A stretch of DNA of 64,000 nucleotides from Arenibaculum pallidiluteum (GTDB lineage: Bacteria > Pseudomonadota > Alphaproteobacteria > Azospirillales > Azospirillaceae): contig NZ_JAFIQU010000008.1 in NCBI RefSeq assembly GCF_017355985.1, positions 166,863-230,862 of the forward strand, written 5' to 3'. Numbering within the stretch: position 1 is the stretch's first letter; each line of letters starts with the position of its first letter. Under the pieces are notes generated by a model. The model was given only the letters and a program-made list of their open reading frames with translations. It had not been told where the DNA came from and did no database searches. Shown in pieces: positions 29,326 to 37,983 of this stretch. Position numbers and translations under genes: made by a program.

Positions 29326-29868
29326 TCAGCCTTCCGTGGGTTCGGGCAGGTGGTAGCGGCGCATCTCCTCCTCGAAGGCGAGGCGCCCGAAATCCTCCAT
29401 GCGGTCGAGATAGAGCACGCCGTCGAGATGGTCGAGCTCGTGCTGGACCACGCGCGCATGGAAGCCCGCGGCTTCCACCGACACCGGGTTGCCGCCGATG
29501 TCGAACCCGGTGTAGCGGATCCGCGCATGGCGCGGCACGGCGCCGCGCAGTCCGGGAATTGACAGGCACCCCTCCCAGGCCAGGAGGGTCTCGTCCCCCA
29601 GAGGCTCGATCTCGGGGTTGATCAGGATGCTGATGCCCGGCGCGGCCTCCTCGCCCTCGCCGACCCGGTCCTGCGGGACCCGGAACACGATCAGCCGCAG
29701 CGGCACGTGGACCTGCGGCGCGGCAAGTCCGACGCCGCCGGCGTCCAGCATCGTCTCCGCCATGTCGCGGGCGAGCCGCAGGATCTCTGGGTCGGCGGGA
29801 TCGGCGACCGGCTCGGCGACGCGCCGGAGGACGGGATGCCCCATGCGGGCGATCTTCAGGATGGCCAT
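29326..29868 (-). CDS. def: Peptide deformylase
   Basis: Removes the formyl group from new polypeptides at the ribosome exit. The 180-residue protein has all three family motifs: GVGLAAPQ, EGCLSIPG and the metal-binding QHELDHLDG, where the Cys and two His hold the metal. It is on the minus strand with COQ9 following and rpsU divergent upstream. Length is normal. Confidence 0.96.
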   Translation of the reverse strand: MAILKIARMGHPVLRRVAEPVADPADPEILRLARDMAETMLDAGGVGLAAPQVHVPLRLIVFRVPQDRVGEGEEAAPGISILINPEIEPLGDETLLAWEGCLSIPGLRGAVPRHARIRYTGFDIGGNPVSVEAAGFHARVVQHELDHLDGVLYLDRMEDFGRLAFEEEMRRYHLPEPTEG

Positions 29869-30043
29869 GCCTCAGTATCCGGTGTATGGTCGCGCGATGC
29901 AAAGGCCGCGTCGCGAGGGCGCGTCCTAGCCCGATTTGTCCCTTTCCCAGGGCATCCGGACATGATAGAAGGCGCGCCACCTTGACGGCGGTGCGCCGCA
30001 AGCCGTTTCCGCTTTCGGCTCAACGGAAGGAGAGATAACGAAC

Positions 30044-30247
30044 GTGCAAGTTCTGGTTCGTGACAACAATGTCGATCAGGCCCTCCGCGCGCTGAAGAAG
30101 AAGATGCAGCGCGAGGGTATCTTCCGCGAGATGAAGCTGCGTCGGAACTACGAGAAGCCGTCGGAGAAGCGCGCCCGCGAGAAGGCGGAAGCCGTGCGCC
30201 GCACGCGCAAGCTCCTCCGCAAGCGCATGGAGCGCGAGGGCTACTAA
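30044..30247 (+). CDS. rpsU: 30S ribosomal protein S21
   Basis: A 67-residue basic protein of the small ribosomal subunit that helps translation initiation. [20 protein letters not shown] and [20 protein letters not shown] are diagnostic. Translation begins at GTG 30044, with the strong ribosome-binding site GGAAGGAG at 30025-30032. It stands alone here, apart from dnaG-rpoD, unlike in enterobacteria. A hairpin follows the stop. Confidence 0.97.
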   Translation: MQVLVRDNNVDQALRALKKKMQREGIFREMKLRRNYEKPSEKRAREKAEAVRRTRKLLRKRMEREGY

Positions 30248-30263
30248 AGCCCGTTCCGGCAGC

Positions 30264-30284
30264 GCGCTCCCGGCCAGGGAGCGC
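30264..30284 (+). terminator. Hairpin downstream of rpsU
   Basis: GCGCTCCC at 30264-30271 pairs perfectly with GGGAGCGC at 30277-30284 around a five-base loop. No U-tract. The stem is nearly identical to the one after the LysR gene. Confidence 0.45.
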
Positions 30285-30415
30285 CGTCGCCAGGCCGATG
30301 TCTTGGCCGCCCCGTCCGGTACGGTGGCGGCTTTCGGCGTTCGCGCGGGCCGCGGACCCCACCCGGCCGGGTCCATCCGCGGACCCGCCTGCCCGGACCC
30401 GGCCCGTGCCGGGGC

Positions 30416-30637
30416 TCAAGGGTAGTCTCGCCCCTCGTCCGTCGCGCCGCTGGGCGGCGTGCGCAGCGAGCCGGAGCCGCCGCTGCTGATTTTTCCATCG
30501 GTGCCGGCGTTCCCGTCCTCGTCGATGCCGGTATCGATGCCCGTGCCTTCCGCCGGCGTTCCCTGTGGCACAGCCTTGTCACGGCCTGCCCCACCGCCTG
30601 CCGGGGCCCGGTCCATCTCGTTCTCTCCGCCGCTCAT
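30416..30637 (-). CDS. Small Gly/Asp-rich hypothetical protein
   Basis: 73 residues of low-complexity, polar and disordered sequence (APAGGGAGRDKAVPQG, GIDTGIDEDGNAGTDG, then SGATDEGRDYP). It has no family I can name. The start at the ATG at 30637 is supported by a consensus AGGAGG six bases upstream, much better than for a chance frame. It sits alone between rpsU and the secretion ABC gene. An in-frame start at 30673 is less likely. Confidence 0.6.
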   Translation of the reverse strand: MSGGENEMDRAPAGGGAGRDKAVPQGTPAEGTGIDTGIDEDGNAGTDGKISSGGSGSLRTPPSGATDEGRDYP

Positions 30638-30802
30638 TCCGCCTCCTGATGCGTGCCGGGATAACTCCGTCATGCACTCAACAGCGCAGGGGCATCTCCG
30701 GTCGCGGCATCCAAAGAGTTAGTCGGCCCCCGTATGCACGCCTTCCTTCCGAGGGCTCCAGAAGCTTTATCTGCCGCAGGGTAAATTCAGTGCGAGGGAT
30801 GC

Positions 30803-32524
30803 GTGGACCAGGTCCGTGACCTTCTGAGAGGGCTCCGGCGCGAACTGGTCGTGGTCGGGGTGTTCAGCCTTTTCCTGAACCTCCTGCTGCTGACGGGTTC
30901 CATATACATGATGCAGGTCTTCGACCGCGTGCTGAGCGCCGGCCGGGTCGAGACGCTGGTCTATCTGACGGTGGTCGCCTGCTTCGCGCTGGCGATCTAC
31001 GCGGTCCTGGAGATGCTGCGCGGCCGCATGCTGAGCCGGCTCTCGGGCTGGATGGACCGGCGCCTGTCTCCGCCGATCCTCGCGGCCTCGCAAGTGCTGA
31101 CGCTGCGCGGGGTCGATGCTGGCAGCCGTGGCCTGTCGGACCTCGCCGCGGTGCGCTCCTTCATCGGCGGGAACGGCATCAACGCCTTGTTCGACGCGCC
31201 CTGGCTGCCTTTGTTCCTCGCGGTGATCTGGATCATGCATCCCTGGCTCGGCGCGGTCGCGCTGGCCGGAGCCGTGGTGCTGTTCAGCCTGGCCGTACTG
31301 AACGAGGCTCTGACCCGGGCTCCCCTGCGGGACAACCGCGAGGCGGCGCAGCGCGAGCGCGACACCGCGGATGCGCTGATCCGGAACGCCGAGTCCATCC
31401 ACGCGCTTGGCATGGGCAGCACGCTGATGCGCCGGTGGACGGGGCTGCACGCGCTGACGCTGTCCCGCCAGGGCCAGGCCGAGGAGCGCTCGGCGATCCT
31501 GCTGGGCATCACCAAGGCCGTCCGCCAGGTCCTGCAGATCCTGCTGCTGGGCGTCGGCGCGTGGCTGGTGCTCCAGCACGAGCTGACGGGCGGCGGCATG
31601 ATCGCGGCCTCGATCCTGATGGGCCGCGCACTGGCGCCGGTCGAGCAGGCGATCGGCGCCTGGAAGCAGTTCGTCGCGGCACGGGCCGGCTGGCGCGGCT
31701 TCAGCCGGCTGCTCGCGACCGTGCCCGTCGAGCGCCAGCGCACCTCCCTGCCCGCCCCCCTGGGCCGCCTGACGCTGGAGAATGTCGGGTTCCAGCGGCG
31801 CGCGGGCGAGACGCCGATCCTGCGCCAGGTCTCCTTCGAGCTGCTGCCGGGCAGCGTCTGCGCGCTGATGGGCCCGTCGGGATCGGGCAAGTCCAGCCTG
31901 TGCCGGCTGCTGGTCGGTGCCTGGAAGCCTAGCCAGGGCGCGGTGCGCCTTGACGGCGCCGACGTGGCCCGCTGGTCGCCCGACGAGCTCGGCCGCCATA
32001 TCGGCTATGTGCCCCAGGGCATCGAGCTGTTCGCCGGCACGGTCGCCGAGAACATCGCGCGCATGGGCGATGGCCCGGCCGAGGCGGTGGTCGAGGCCGC
32101 CCGGCGCGCCGGCGCCCACGAGATGATCCTGCGCCTGCCCGAAGGCTACGAGACCGAGATCGGGCGCTTCGGCGAACGGCTTTCGGCGGGGCAGCGGCAG
32201 CGCGTGGCGCTGGCCCGCGCCCTCTACGGCAGTCCGCGCCTGCTGGTGCTGGACGAGCCCAACGCCAACCTCGACTCCGAGGGGGAGGAAGCGCTCGCCC
32301 GCGCCCTGCTGGGGCTGAAGGACGAGGGCTGCACCGTCCTGGTGGTGACGCACCGGACCGGACTGCTGAAGGCCTGCGACCACGCGGCAGTGATGGAGGC
32401 CGGCATGCTACGCCTGTTCGGCCCCATCGAGGCCGTCCTGGCGCGCCTGTCGCGTCCCAAGGTCGCGCCGCTGCGCGCCGCCGGCCAGCAGGCCGCCATT
32501 GCTTCGGGCAATGGCGGCGAGTGA
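30803..32524 (+). CDS. Type I secretion system permease/ATPase (PrtD/HlyB-like)
   Basis: A 573-residue fused ABC exporter subunit in the inner membrane. The N-terminal half has several membrane helices (VVVGVFSLFLNLLLLTGSIY, VYLTVVACFALAIYAVLEML) and lacks a peptidase domain. The C-terminal half has Walker A (GPSGSGKSSLCRLLVG), signature (LSAGQRQRVALARAL) and Walker B (LLVLDEPNANLD). The family exports RTX proteins, proteases or lipases with an HlyD-type adaptor and TolC. It begins at GTG 30803. The HlyD gene follows 10 bp later. No substrate gene is nearby. Confidence 0.92.
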   Translation: MDQVRDLLRGLRRELVVVGVFSLFLNLLLLTGSIYMMQVFDRVLSAGRVETLVYLTVVACFALAIYAVLEMLRGRMLSRLSGWMDRRLSPPILAASQVLTLRGVDAGSRGLSDLAAVRSFIGGNGINALFDAPWLPLFLAVIWIMHPWLGAVALAGAVVLFSLAVLNEALTRAPLRDNREAAQRERDTADALIRNAESIHALGMGSTLMRRWTGLHALTLSRQGQAEERSAILLGITKAVRQVLQILLLGVGAWLVLQHELTGGGMIAASILMGRALAPVEQAIGAWKQFVAARAGWRGFSRLLATVPVERQRTSLPAPLGRLTLENVGFQRRAGETPILRQVSFELLPGSVCALMGPSGSGKSSLCRLLVGAWKPSQGAVRLDGADVARWSPDELGRHIGYVPQGIELFAGTVAENIARMGDGPAEAVVEAARRAGAHEMILRLPEGYETEIGRFGERLSAGQRQRVALARALYGSPRLLVLDEPNANLDSEGEEALARALLGLKDEGCTVLVVTHRTGLLKACDHAAVMEAGMLRLFGPIEAVLARLSRPKVAPLRAAGQQAAIASGNGGE

Positions 32525-32534
32525 GGAACTGAAC

Positions 32535-33905
32535 ATGTCGAGCTTGACGACCGGCGCGCCGGCCACCGCCCTTCCCGCGCCGCGCACCGCGGCCGCCTTC
32601 CCCGAGCTTCCGGCCACCGCCTCTCAGAGCGTGCGCGGGCTGCGCCGGGTCGGCTGGCTGACCATCGCGATCTTCTTCGGGGGCTTCGGCGGCTGGGCAT
32701 GGCAGGCACCGCTGACGAGCGCCGCGGTCGCCTCGGGCGTCGTGGCACCCGACGGCAAGCGCCGCACCGTGCAGCACCTTGAAGGCGGGATCGTCGACGA
32801 GATCCTGGTTCGCGAAGGCACCCAGGTCGCGGCGGGACAGCCGGTCCTGCGGCTCGCCGACGTGCGTGCGCGCTCCCAGAACGAGTCGCTGGAGCAGCAG
32901 GTCCGCATCCTGTCCGCGATCGAGGCGCGGCTGGTTGCCGAGCAGAAGAACCTGCCGGCACCGGCCTTCCCGGCCGAGCTGACGGCCAGCTCCGACCCGC
33001 GCGTGGTCGAGGTGGTGACGCTGCAGAGCGAGCTGTTCGAGACCCGCCGCGCGGCGCGGCGCAGCCAGGAGGTCGTGCTCGACCAGCGCATCCTGCAGCT
33101 CCGCGAGGAGATCGCCGGCCATCAGGCGCGCATTCGCAGCCAGGATGCCCAGCTCGCCCTGATCGTCGAGGAGGCCAAGGGCGTGCGCGAGCTCGTCGAC
33201 AAGGGGCTGGAGCGCCGTCCGCGCTTGCTGGCGCTGGAGCGCGCCAAGGCCGATATCGAGGGTGACCGCGCGACCAGCCGCGCCGAGATCGCCCGCGCCG
33301 AGCAGGCCATCGGCGAGGCCCGCGCCCAGATCCTGGCAGAGACCGAGCGCTGGCAGAACCAGGTGGGCGCCGATCTCGCGGACACCCGCACCAAGCTCGC
33401 GACCACGCGCAGCGAGATCCAGGCGACCCGCGACGCCCTGGAGCGCACGCTGGTGCGCAGCCCGGTGGCCGGCCAGGTCATGGAGATGCGCATCACCACC
33501 AGCGGCGGCGTGATCCGCGCGGGCGACCCGATCATGGACGTGGTCCCGGCCGATGCCGAGCTGGTGATCGATGCCCAGGTCTCGCCCATGGACATCGACG
33601 ACGTCCATGTGGGGCTGGAGGCGCATGTGGTGCTCAGCGCCTTCAAGCAGCGCAACCTTCCGCGCCTGACCGGCACGGTGCGCGACGTGACCGCCGACCG
33701 GCTTACCGACCAGCGCACCGGCCAGCCCTACTTCCTGGCGCGCGTCGTGGTGCCCCGGGAGGAGATGGCCCGGCTGGCGCCCGGTCTCGCCATGACGCCC
33801 GGCATGCCGGCGGAGGTGATGATCGCGACCGGCGAGCGGACCATGCTGGACTATCTCGTCCAGCCGTTCCTGGACAGCCTGCGCCGCAGCTTCCGCGAGA
33901 GCTGA
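32535..33905 (+). CDS. HlyD family type I secretion adaptor (PrtE-like)
   Basis: A 456-residue periplasmic adaptor. It has a short cytoplasmic N-terminus, one membrane segment (VGWLTIAIFFGGFGGWAWQA), a lipoyl-like half motif (GKRRTVQHLEGGIVDEILVR), a long coiled coil at about residues 100-310, and a beta-barrel region (VRSPVAGQVMEMRI, GLAMTPGMPAEVMIATGERT). It links the ABC exporter to an outer-membrane TolC channel. The ATG at 32535 has GAGGAA upstream. Cotranscription with the ABC gene is clear. Confidence 0.92.
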   Translation: MSSLTTGAPATALPAPRTAAAFPELPATASQSVRGLRRVGWLTIAIFFGGFGGWAWQAPLTSAAVASGVVAPDGKRRTVQHLEGGIVDEILVREGTQVAAGQPVLRLADVRARSQNESLEQQVRILSAIEARLVAEQKNLPAPAFPAELTASSDPRVVEVVTLQSELFETRRAARRSQEVVLDQRILQLREEIAGHQARIRSQDAQLALIVEEAKGVRELVDKGLERRPRLLALERAKADIEGDRATSRAEIARAEQAIGEARAQILAETERWQNQVGADLADTRTKLATTRSEIQATRDALERTLVRSPVAGQVMEMRITTSGGVIRAGDPIMDVVPADAELVIDAQVSPMDIDDVHVGLEAHVVLSAFKQRNLPRLTGTVRDVTADRLTDQRTGQPYFLARVVVPREEMARLAPGLAMTPGMPAEVMIATGERTMLDYLVQPFLDSLRRSFRES

Positions 33906-33911
33906 GGGCGT

Positions 33912-33937
33912 GCCGGGCCGGCCACGGCCGGCCCGGC
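33912..33937. terminator. Bidirectional hairpin between hlyD and pntB
   Basis: GCCGGGCCGGCC at 33912-33923 and GGCCGGCCCGGC at 33926-33937 form a perfect 12-base inverted repeat with a two-base centre. It lies exactly between two convergent genes and could end both transcripts, although neither side has a long U-tract. Confidence 0.55.
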
Positions 33938-33957
33938 GGGTGCCCCCGTGAAGGCGC

Positions 33958-35361
33958 TCAGCTCTCGAGCGCCTTCACGATCTCCTCGGTCATCTTCTTG
34001 GCGTCGCCGAAGAGCATCATGGTGTTGGGTCGGAAGAACAGCTCGTTCTCGACGCCGGCATAGCCCGAGGCCATGGAGCGCTTGATGAACAGCACCGTCC
34101 TGGCCTTCTCCACGTCCAGGATCGGCATGCCGTAGATCGGCGAGGCCGGGTCCGTCTTGGCGGCGGGGTTGGTGACGTCATTGGCGCCGATCACGAAGGC
34201 CACGTCGGTCTGGCCGAAGTCCCGGTTGATCTCCTCGAGTTCCAGCACGTCGTCGTAGGGCACGTTCGCCTCGGCCAGCAGCACGTTCATGTGCCCGGGC
34301 ATGCGCCCCGCGACGGGATGGATCGCGTAGCGAACCTGGACGCCCTCGTGCTTCAGGACATCGGCCATCTCGCGCAGGGCGTGCTGCGCCTGGGCCACCG
34401 CCATGCCGTAGCCGGGGACGATGATCACCGACTGGGCGTTCTTCATGATATAGGCCGCGTCCTCGGCCGAACCGGACTTGACCGCGCCGCGCTCGCCGCC
34501 CCCGGCGGCGCCCGCCGTGGTGGCCTCGCCGCCGAAGCCGCCCAGGATCACGTTGAAGATCGAGCGGTTCATGCCCTTGCACATGATGTAGGACAGGATC
34601 GCGCCCGAGGATCCCACCAGCGCGCCGGTGATGATCAGCAGGTTGTTCTCCAGGGTGAATCCGATGCCGGCCGCCGCCCAGCCGGAATAGCTGTTCAGCA
34701 TGGAGACGACGACGGGCATGTCGGCGCCGCCGATGGGCAGGATCAGCAGCAGGCCCAAGGCCAGCGAGACCAGCACGATCAGCCACATCGCGGCCGGCGC
34801 GTTGCTGAGGCACAGCCAGATGATCAGGACCAGCAGCAGCACGCCCAGCGCGGCGTTCAGCGGATGCTGCATCGGGAAGACCAGCGGCTTGCCGCTGACG
34901 AGGCCCTGCAGCTTCGCGAAGGCGACCACCGAACCCGTGAAGGTGATGGCGCCGATCGCCGTGCCCAGCGCCATTTCGACCAGCGAGCCGGCCCGGATCT
35001 CGCCGAAGCGGCCGATGCCGTAGGCCTCGGGCGTGTAGAACGCGGCCAGGGCGACGAACACCGCCGCGAGGCCCACGAGGCTGTGGAAGGCGGCGACGAG
35101 CTGGGGCAGCGCCGTCATCTGGATCCGCTGGGCGACGATGGTGCCGATGGCGCCGCCGATCACGATGCCCGCGAAGATCAGGACGTACGAAAGGCCGGAG
35201 AGCGCCCCCGGCAGGATCAGCGTGGTGACGATGGCGATGGCCATTCCGGCCATGCCGAAGAAGTTGCCCTGGCGCGCCGTCTCGGGGCTTGCGAGTCCCT
35301 TGATCGCGAGGATGAAGCAGACGGCGGCGACGAGATAGGCCAGCGTGGCGAAGGTTGCCAT
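33958..35361 (-). CDS. pntB: NAD(P) transhydrogenase subunit beta
   Basis: Membrane subunit of the proton-translocating transhydrogenase, which drives NADPH formation from NADH. 467 residues with about nine membrane segments in the first half (ATFATLAYLVAAVCFILAI, IVTTLILPGALSGLSYVLIF) and the NADP(H)-binding domain III at the C-terminus: SVIIVPGYGMAVAQAQHALRE-like segment, HPVAGRMPGHMNVLLAEA and FVIGANDVTNPAAK. It is the third gene of pntAA-pntAB-pntB. Confidence 0.96.
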   Translation of the reverse strand: MATFATLAYLVAAVCFILAIKGLASPETARQGNFFGMAGMAIAIVTTLILPGALSGLSYVLIFAGIVIGGAIGTIVAQRIQMTALPQLVAAFHSLVGLAAVFVALAAFYTPEAYGIGRFGEIRAGSLVEMALGTAIGAITFTGSVVAFAKLQGLVSGKPLVFPMQHPLNAALGVLLLVLIIWLCLSNAPAAMWLIVLVSLALGLLLILPIGGADMPVVVSMLNSYSGWAAAGIGFTLENNLLIITGALVGSSGAILSYIMCKGMNRSIFNVILGGFGGEATTAGAAGGGERGAVKSGSAEDAAYIMKNAQSVIIVPGYGMAVAQAQHALREMADVLKHEGVQVRYAIHPVAGRMPGHMNVLLAEANVPYDDVLELEEINRDFGQTDVAFVIGANDVTNPAAKTDPASPIYGMPILDVEKARTVLFIKRSMASGYAGVENELFFRPNTMMLFGDAKKMTEEIVKALES

Positions 35362-35374
35362 GGGTCTTGCTTCC

Positions 35375-35797
35375 TCAGGACTTTGCCGGCTGGGGCTTCT
35401 TCTTGAACATCGCCAGCATCCGCTGGGTGACGATGAACCCGCCGAAGATGTTGACCGAGGCCAGGATCACCGCCAGGAAGCCCATCACCGTCGAGAAGTT
35501 GAAGGTCTCGGGCGAGGCCGCGATCATGGCGCCCACGATGATGACCGAGGACACCGCGTTGGTGACCGCCATCAGGGGCGAATGCAGGGCCGGCGTCACG
35601 CGCCAGACGACGTAATAGCCGACGAAGCAGGCCAGCATGAAGACGGTCAGGCCGAACACGAAGAAGCCGGGGCCCTCGTGGGCGCCCGCCGCGGCGAGCT
35701 GGGTCGTCTGGTTGGCCAGCGCTGCGGCCTGATCGGCCAGGGTGCGCGCGGTCGTCGCGAGGTCGGCCGCGCTCTGGGAGATGGACTCTGGGTTCAT
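35375..35797 (-). CDS. pntAB: NAD(P) transhydrogenase subunit alpha part 2 (membrane part)
   Basis: 140 residues carrying the membrane part of the alpha subunit, encoded separately as usual in alphaproteobacteria. After an Ala/Thr-rich N-terminus there are three to four membrane segments (GFFVFGLTVFMLACFVGYYV, LMAVTNAVSSVIIVGAMIA, MGFLAVILASVNIFGGFIV) and a basic end (FKKKPQPAKS). Start at the ATG at 35797. It lies between pntAA (10 bp away) and pntB (13 bp). Confidence 0.94.
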   Translation of the reverse strand: MNPESISQSAADLATTARTLADQAAALANQTTQLAAAGAHEGPGFFVFGLTVFMLACFVGYYVVWRVTPALHSPLMAVTNAVSSVIIVGAMIAASPETFNFSTVMGFLAVILASVNIFGGFIVTQRMLAMFKKKPQPAKS

Positions 35798-35807
35798 GGG
35801 GCCTCCC

Positions 35808-36959
35808 TCAGGCCGGCGTGGTGGCGAAGGCGGGATGGACGACGGCACCGTCTCGGGTCAGGGTGACCGCCTTCAGGATCTCGTCGTCCCAGTTCGGCGC
35901 GAAAGCCTTGTCCTTGTCGAAAAAGGTCAGGACCAGCGCCAGCAGGTTGCGCGCGTAAAGGGCGGAGGCGTCGACCGCGATGCGGCTGGGCACGTTGGTG
36001 TGGCCGACGATCTTCACGCCGTGGCGCTCGACGACCTCGCCGGCGACCGAGCCCTCGACATTGCCGCCGCTCTCGACCGCCAGGTCGACGATGACGGCGC
36101 CAGGCCGCATGGTCCGCACCATCTCGTCGGTGATCAGGCGGGGCGCCGGGCGGCCCGGGATCTGGGCCGTGGTGATCACGAGGTCCTGCTTCCGCAGCGT
36201 CTCGGCGACGAGGGCGGCCTGCTTGGCCTGGTACTCCTTGCTCATTTCCTTGGCATAGCCGCCGGCCGTCTCGGCCTGGCGGAACTCCTCGTCCTCCACG
36301 GCGACGAAGGTCGCGCCGAGGGACTGGACCTGCTCCTTGACGGCGGGGCGCACGTCGGTCGCGGACACCACGGCGCCCAGGCGCCTCGCGGTCGCGATCG
36401 CCTGCAGCCCCGCGACGCCCACACCCATGATAAAGGCGCGCGCGGGCGGGACGGTGCCGGCCGCGGTCATCATCATGGGGAAGGCGCGGCCGAACTCGTA
36501 GGCGGCGTCCAGCACGGCACGGTAGCCCGCCAGGTTAGCCTGAGACGACAGCACGTCCATCACCTGGGCGCGGGTGATGCGCGGCACCAGCTCCATCGCC
36601 ATGGCGGTGACCCCGGCCGCGTTGTACGCCGGCAGCAGGTCGCGCGCGCCGTAGGGGTTCAGGATGCCGATCAGGACGGCGCCGCGCTTCGCGCCGGCGA
36701 GCTCGTCCAGCCCCTCGGCAGCGGTCATCGGCCGCTGGACCTTCAGGATCACGTCGGCATCCGCCAGGGTCGCAGCGGCATCCGGAGCGATGGTCGCGCC
36801 GGCGTCGGCGAAGGCCTGGTCCGGGACGGAGGCCCCTTCCCCGGCACCTGTCTCGACGGCGACGTCCAGGCCGAGCGCCTTGTATTTCTTCACGGTGTCC
36901 GGGGAGGCCGCGACGCGCCGTTCACCGGCGCGCCGTTCCCGGAGAACGGCGATCTTCAT
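35808..36959 (-). CDS. pntAA: NAD(P) transhydrogenase subunit alpha part 1 (NAD-binding)
   Basis: 383 residues forming the soluble NAD(H)-binding domain, related to alanine dehydrogenase. MKIAVLRERRAGERRVAASP opens the N-terminal half, YAR-type residues and MELVPRITRAQVMDVLSSQA follow, and the Rossmann fingerprint is IMGVGVAGLQAIATARRLGA. Start at ATG 36959, rather than the in-frame start at 37022. First gene of the three-gene operon. No clear promoter was identified upstream. Confidence 0.95.
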   Translation of the reverse strand: MKIAVLRERRAGERRVAASPDTVKKYKALGLDVAVETGAGEGASVPDQAFADAGATIAPDAAATLADADVILKVQRPMTAAEGLDELAGAKRGAVLIGILNPYGARDLLPAYNAAGVTAMAMELVPRITRAQVMDVLSSQANLAGYRAVLDAAYEFGRAFPMMMTAAGTVPPARAFIMGVGVAGLQAIATARRLGAVVSATDVRPAVKEQVQSLGATFVAVEDEEFRQAETAGGYAKEMSKEYQAKQAALVAETLRKQDLVITTAQIPGRPAPRLITDEMVRTMRPGAVIVDLAVESGGNVEGSVAGEVVERHGVKIVGHTNVPSRIAVDASALYARNLLALVLTFFDKDKAFAPNWDDEILKAVTLTRDGAVVHPAFATTPA

Positions 36960-37263
36960 CCTGTCACACCCCTTGAACGCTTGCGCCGCTGCCAGGGCGC
37001 CGCTCGATGGCGACGGCACCATGCCCTAACGAATCTCATTTGTGAAGTTTCACGGGAACCATGGCGGACTTGTTCAACGCGGCTTGGGCTGGGAGGCAGA
37101 ATTCACATACAGAGAACGCTAATTTCGGACGAGCAAAGCTTGCGCGACGCGACAAGCAGCCGCGTCCAGGGGCCTGGAGTCACGGCCATGATGTCGTGGC
37201 GAATGGGTGGACGGACGGTGCGTTCCGGGGTCGACGGCTGCTCCCGCGACCCGCGCGCCGGGA
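36960..37263. other. Intergenic stretch between pntAA and fecI
   Basis: 304 bp that I could not assign. It must contain the pntAA promoter and the 3' region of the sigma-factor gene. The AT-richer patch at about 37030-37060 is the likely pntAA promoter zone, but no standard hexamer pair stands out. Short plus-strand frames across it have no ribosome-binding site or familiar sequence. Confidence 0.4.
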
Positions 37264-37776
37264 TCAGTCGCGCCCGGAACGGGACAGGGCGTCGAGAAAA
37301 TGCCCCATCGCGAGCTTCATGTCGTTGAATACCGTTCCCGGGGACACGCCGAGATGCTCGGCGATCCTGGGATAGGTCCAGCCCTCGACCCTGTTGAGGA
37401 CCCACACGCGGCGCGCCCGCTCTGGAAGCGCGTCGAGGGCCGCCTTGAAACTGCCGAGCCGCTCGCGGTGCAGCAGATGCTCTTCCGCCGATGGGATCTC
37501 GGCCGCGATCTGCAGCGGATCGAAGTCCTCGCACGGAACCTCGAAGCGCTCCTTCGTCCTCCGGCGCCGGATGTGGTCCAGCGCCAAGTTGTGGACCGTG
37601 CGGTGCAGGAACGCGACGATGTTGTCGATCTGTCCGCTCTCCGCCGCGCGCCGGGCCCGCAGATAGCTCTCCTGGATCAGATCCTCGGCCGTCTGCACGT
37701 CGCGCACGATCCTCATGGCCCGCCCGAGAAGGGAATGCCGATGATCGAGGTAGATGGCGTTCAGACTTGCCGGCAT
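37264..37776 (-). CDS. ECF sigma factor, FecI type
   Basis: A 170-residue ECF sigma factor of the iron-responsive FecI group. Region 2 is visible as HSLLGRAMRIVRDVQTAEDL and IQESYLRARRA, and region 4 as LPERARRVWVLNRVEGWTYP and IAEHLGVSPGTVFNDMK. It should drive the TonB-receptor gene after a signal passes from receptor through FecR. The start at ATG 37776 is preferred to a TTG at 37815. It is divergent from fecR with a Fur-like site between. Confidence 0.9.
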   Translation of the reverse strand: MPASLNAIYLDHRHSLLGRAMRIVRDVQTAEDLIQESYLRARRAAESGQIDNIVAFLHRTVHNLALDHIRRRRTKERFEVPCEDFDPLQIAAEIPSAEEHLLHRERLGSFKAALDALPERARRVWVLNRVEGWTYPRIAEHLGVSPGTVFNDMKLAMGHFLDALSRSGRD

Positions 37777-37904
37777 GGTCAGGCTGTCGTCTCTCCGAGG
37801 CCCCGTCTTGCCCAACCAATGAGCGCCCGCGCGGCGCGTGGCTGCCGACCGCAGCGACGTGGGACGTGCTAGCCCTTCGCGCCGCAGGCATGCAGGACAA
37901 TTAT

Positions 37905-37923
37905 GCGAACGATTATCATTCGC
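37905..37923. promoter_or_regulatory. Fur-box-like palindrome
   Basis: The 19 bases at 37905-37923 are GCGAACGATTATCATTCGC: outer arms GCGAA/TTCGC are perfectly symmetric, and the core resembles the GATAATCATTATC-type Fur site. It lies in the 207-bp divergent region between fecI and fecR, where iron-loaded Fur (or a related regulator) could repress both genes. Confidence 0.65.
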
Positions 37924-37983
37924 GGATTTACTCTGTCAAGGCGACGGGCTGCTTTGTGACATGGGCCGGCTGGTGCGTCTAAG

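Noticed and set aside
29869..30043. A sigma-70 promoter before rpsU
   Set aside because: TTGTCC near 29935 lacks a -10 at acceptable spacing; no confident pair found.
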